NCBI GenBank assembly: GCA_905214265.1 | Contig: CAJMLQ010000157.1 | Span: forward strand, 1 to 6,368 | Length of the DNA: 6,368 nt | From: an uncultured bacterium | Lineage (GTDB): Bacteria > Bacillota > Clostridia > Oscillospirales > Ruminococcaceae | Direction: 5' to 3' | Shown here: positions 5,884-6,368 of the stretch, piece after piece | How the letters are laid out: every line of letters starts with the position of its first letter | Numbering within the stretch: position 1 is the first letter of the stretch | Program-made: the position numbers and the translations under genes | Notes under the pieces: generated by a model | Seen by the model: only the letters and a program-made list of their open reading frames with translations | Told to the model about the DNA's origin: nothing | The model's database searches: none

Positions 5884-6368
5884 CTACTTTCCGGAACGCT
5901 CCACCGACAGTACGCCGGGGACCTTGGAAATTTTCTGAATGATGTTGCTCAAATGCTCCAGCCCCTGGGTGCTGATGGTCACCAAGACGTTGATGTTGCC
6001 ATTTTTCAACTCCCGGGCGTTGAACTCATGGGTGGGTACCCGCATATTGGCCAGCGCCACGCTGATATCAGCCAGCATGCTGTTGCTGTTTTTCGCCACA
6101 ATGTCCAGAGTAGAGCGGAACTGGCTGGAGGCGCTGTCCGCCCAGCGGACGGCCACCCAACGCTCCCGCTGGACCACGTCGTTTATAGACGCCTGGACGT
6201 TCTGGCAGTCCCGTTTGTGGACGGAAACGCCGTATCCCCGGGTGATAAAGCCCACCACATCGTCGCCGGGCAGCGGGTTGCAGCACTGGGCAAATTTGAC
6301 CAGACAGTTGTTGATTCCCTCCACAATGACGCCGCTGGAATTCTTTTTAGCCGTAGGCTTGACGTCGG
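5884..6368 (-). CDS. relA: Rel/SpoT (p)ppGpp synthetase/hydrolase, C-terminal part only (cut by window edge)
   Basis: This is the 3' end of the bifunctional stringent-response enzyme that makes and degrades (p)ppGpp. The last 160 residues are visible; the hydrolase, synthetase and TGS domains lie beyond the right edge. The first about 55 visible residues form the RIS/zinc-finger-like module: GVIVEGINNCLVKFAQCCNP, then PGDDVVGFITRGYGVSVH and KRDC. Its conserved Cys21, Cys28, Cys29, His50 and Cys54 (numbered from the edge) are intact. From about residue 84 to the end is an ACT domain (STLDIVAKNSN through PGVLSVERSGK). Both regions take part in ribosome association and regulation in the family. 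The frame is open across the whole edge, so a GTG at 6324 is not a real start. The TAG stop is followed 9 nt later by dtd. Confidence 0.95.
   Translation of the reverse strand, partial: DVKPTAKKNSSGVIVEGINNCLVKFAQCCNPLPGDDVVGFITRGYGVSVHKRDCQNVQASINDVVQRERWVAVRWADSASSQFRSTLDIVAKNSNSMLADISVALANMRVPTHEFNARELKNGNINVLVTISTQGLEHLSNIIQKISKVPGVLSVERSGK

Noticed and set aside
6068..6286. A 72-codon minus-strand open frame within the rel end
   Set aside because: It is out of frame with the intact RIS and ACT domains and is a shadow.

Overview
This is an ordinary chromosomal stretch of a Bacillota (Firmicutes) bacterium, most likely a moderately GC-rich Clostridia of the Oscillospirales type. That placement rests on family content and base composition read by eye, not on a search. 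The signs are the gene order rel-dtd-MBL hydrolase-hemZ, a clostridial HemZ in place of a plain HemN, a TGS-kinase-type nucleoside kinase, a SpoVB/MurJ-like flippase, and strong AGGAGG-type ribosome binding sites. All seven recognisable genes lie on the minus strand and read from right to left. No mobile element, CRISPR array, tRNA or rRNA was seen.

Region 1 (6368 down to about 2367) is a tightly packed gene string. It starts with the C-terminal end of a Rel/SpoT (p)ppGpp synthetase/hydrolase, cut by the right edge. Nine bases later comes D-aminoacyl-tRNA deacylase (dtd). It shares an ATGA overlap with a glyoxalase II-like metallo-beta-lactamase hydrolase. That gene overlaps the radical-SAM gene hemZ by 17 bp, and hemZ overlaps a uridine-kinase-like nucleoside kinase by 29 bp. 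The spacing argues for one translationally coupled operon that joins stringent response, tRNA proofreading, small-molecule hydrolysis and two enzymes of less certain substrate.

Region 2 (2370 to 1806) is a new transcription unit. A near-consensus sigma-A promoter (TTGAAT, 17 bp, TATAAT) overlaps the kinase stop codon. It is followed by a GC-rich leader hairpin and a small protein with a helical N-terminus, a four-cysteine zinc ribbon and an acidic Pro/Glu/Ala tail.

Region 3 (1772 to 1) starts with a long imperfect inverted repeat in the leader of the next gene. A polytopic lipid-linked oligosaccharide flippase of the SpoVB/MurJ (MOP) superfamily then runs off the left edge. Its best-supported start is a TTG just past the base of the hairpin.

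No previously undescribed system is evident. The items most worth a second look are the two altered signature motifs in Dtd, the hairpin over the flippase translation start, the kinase that lacks the usual TGS/ThrRS-like N-terminal half, and the zinc-ribbon gene with its own strong promoter.
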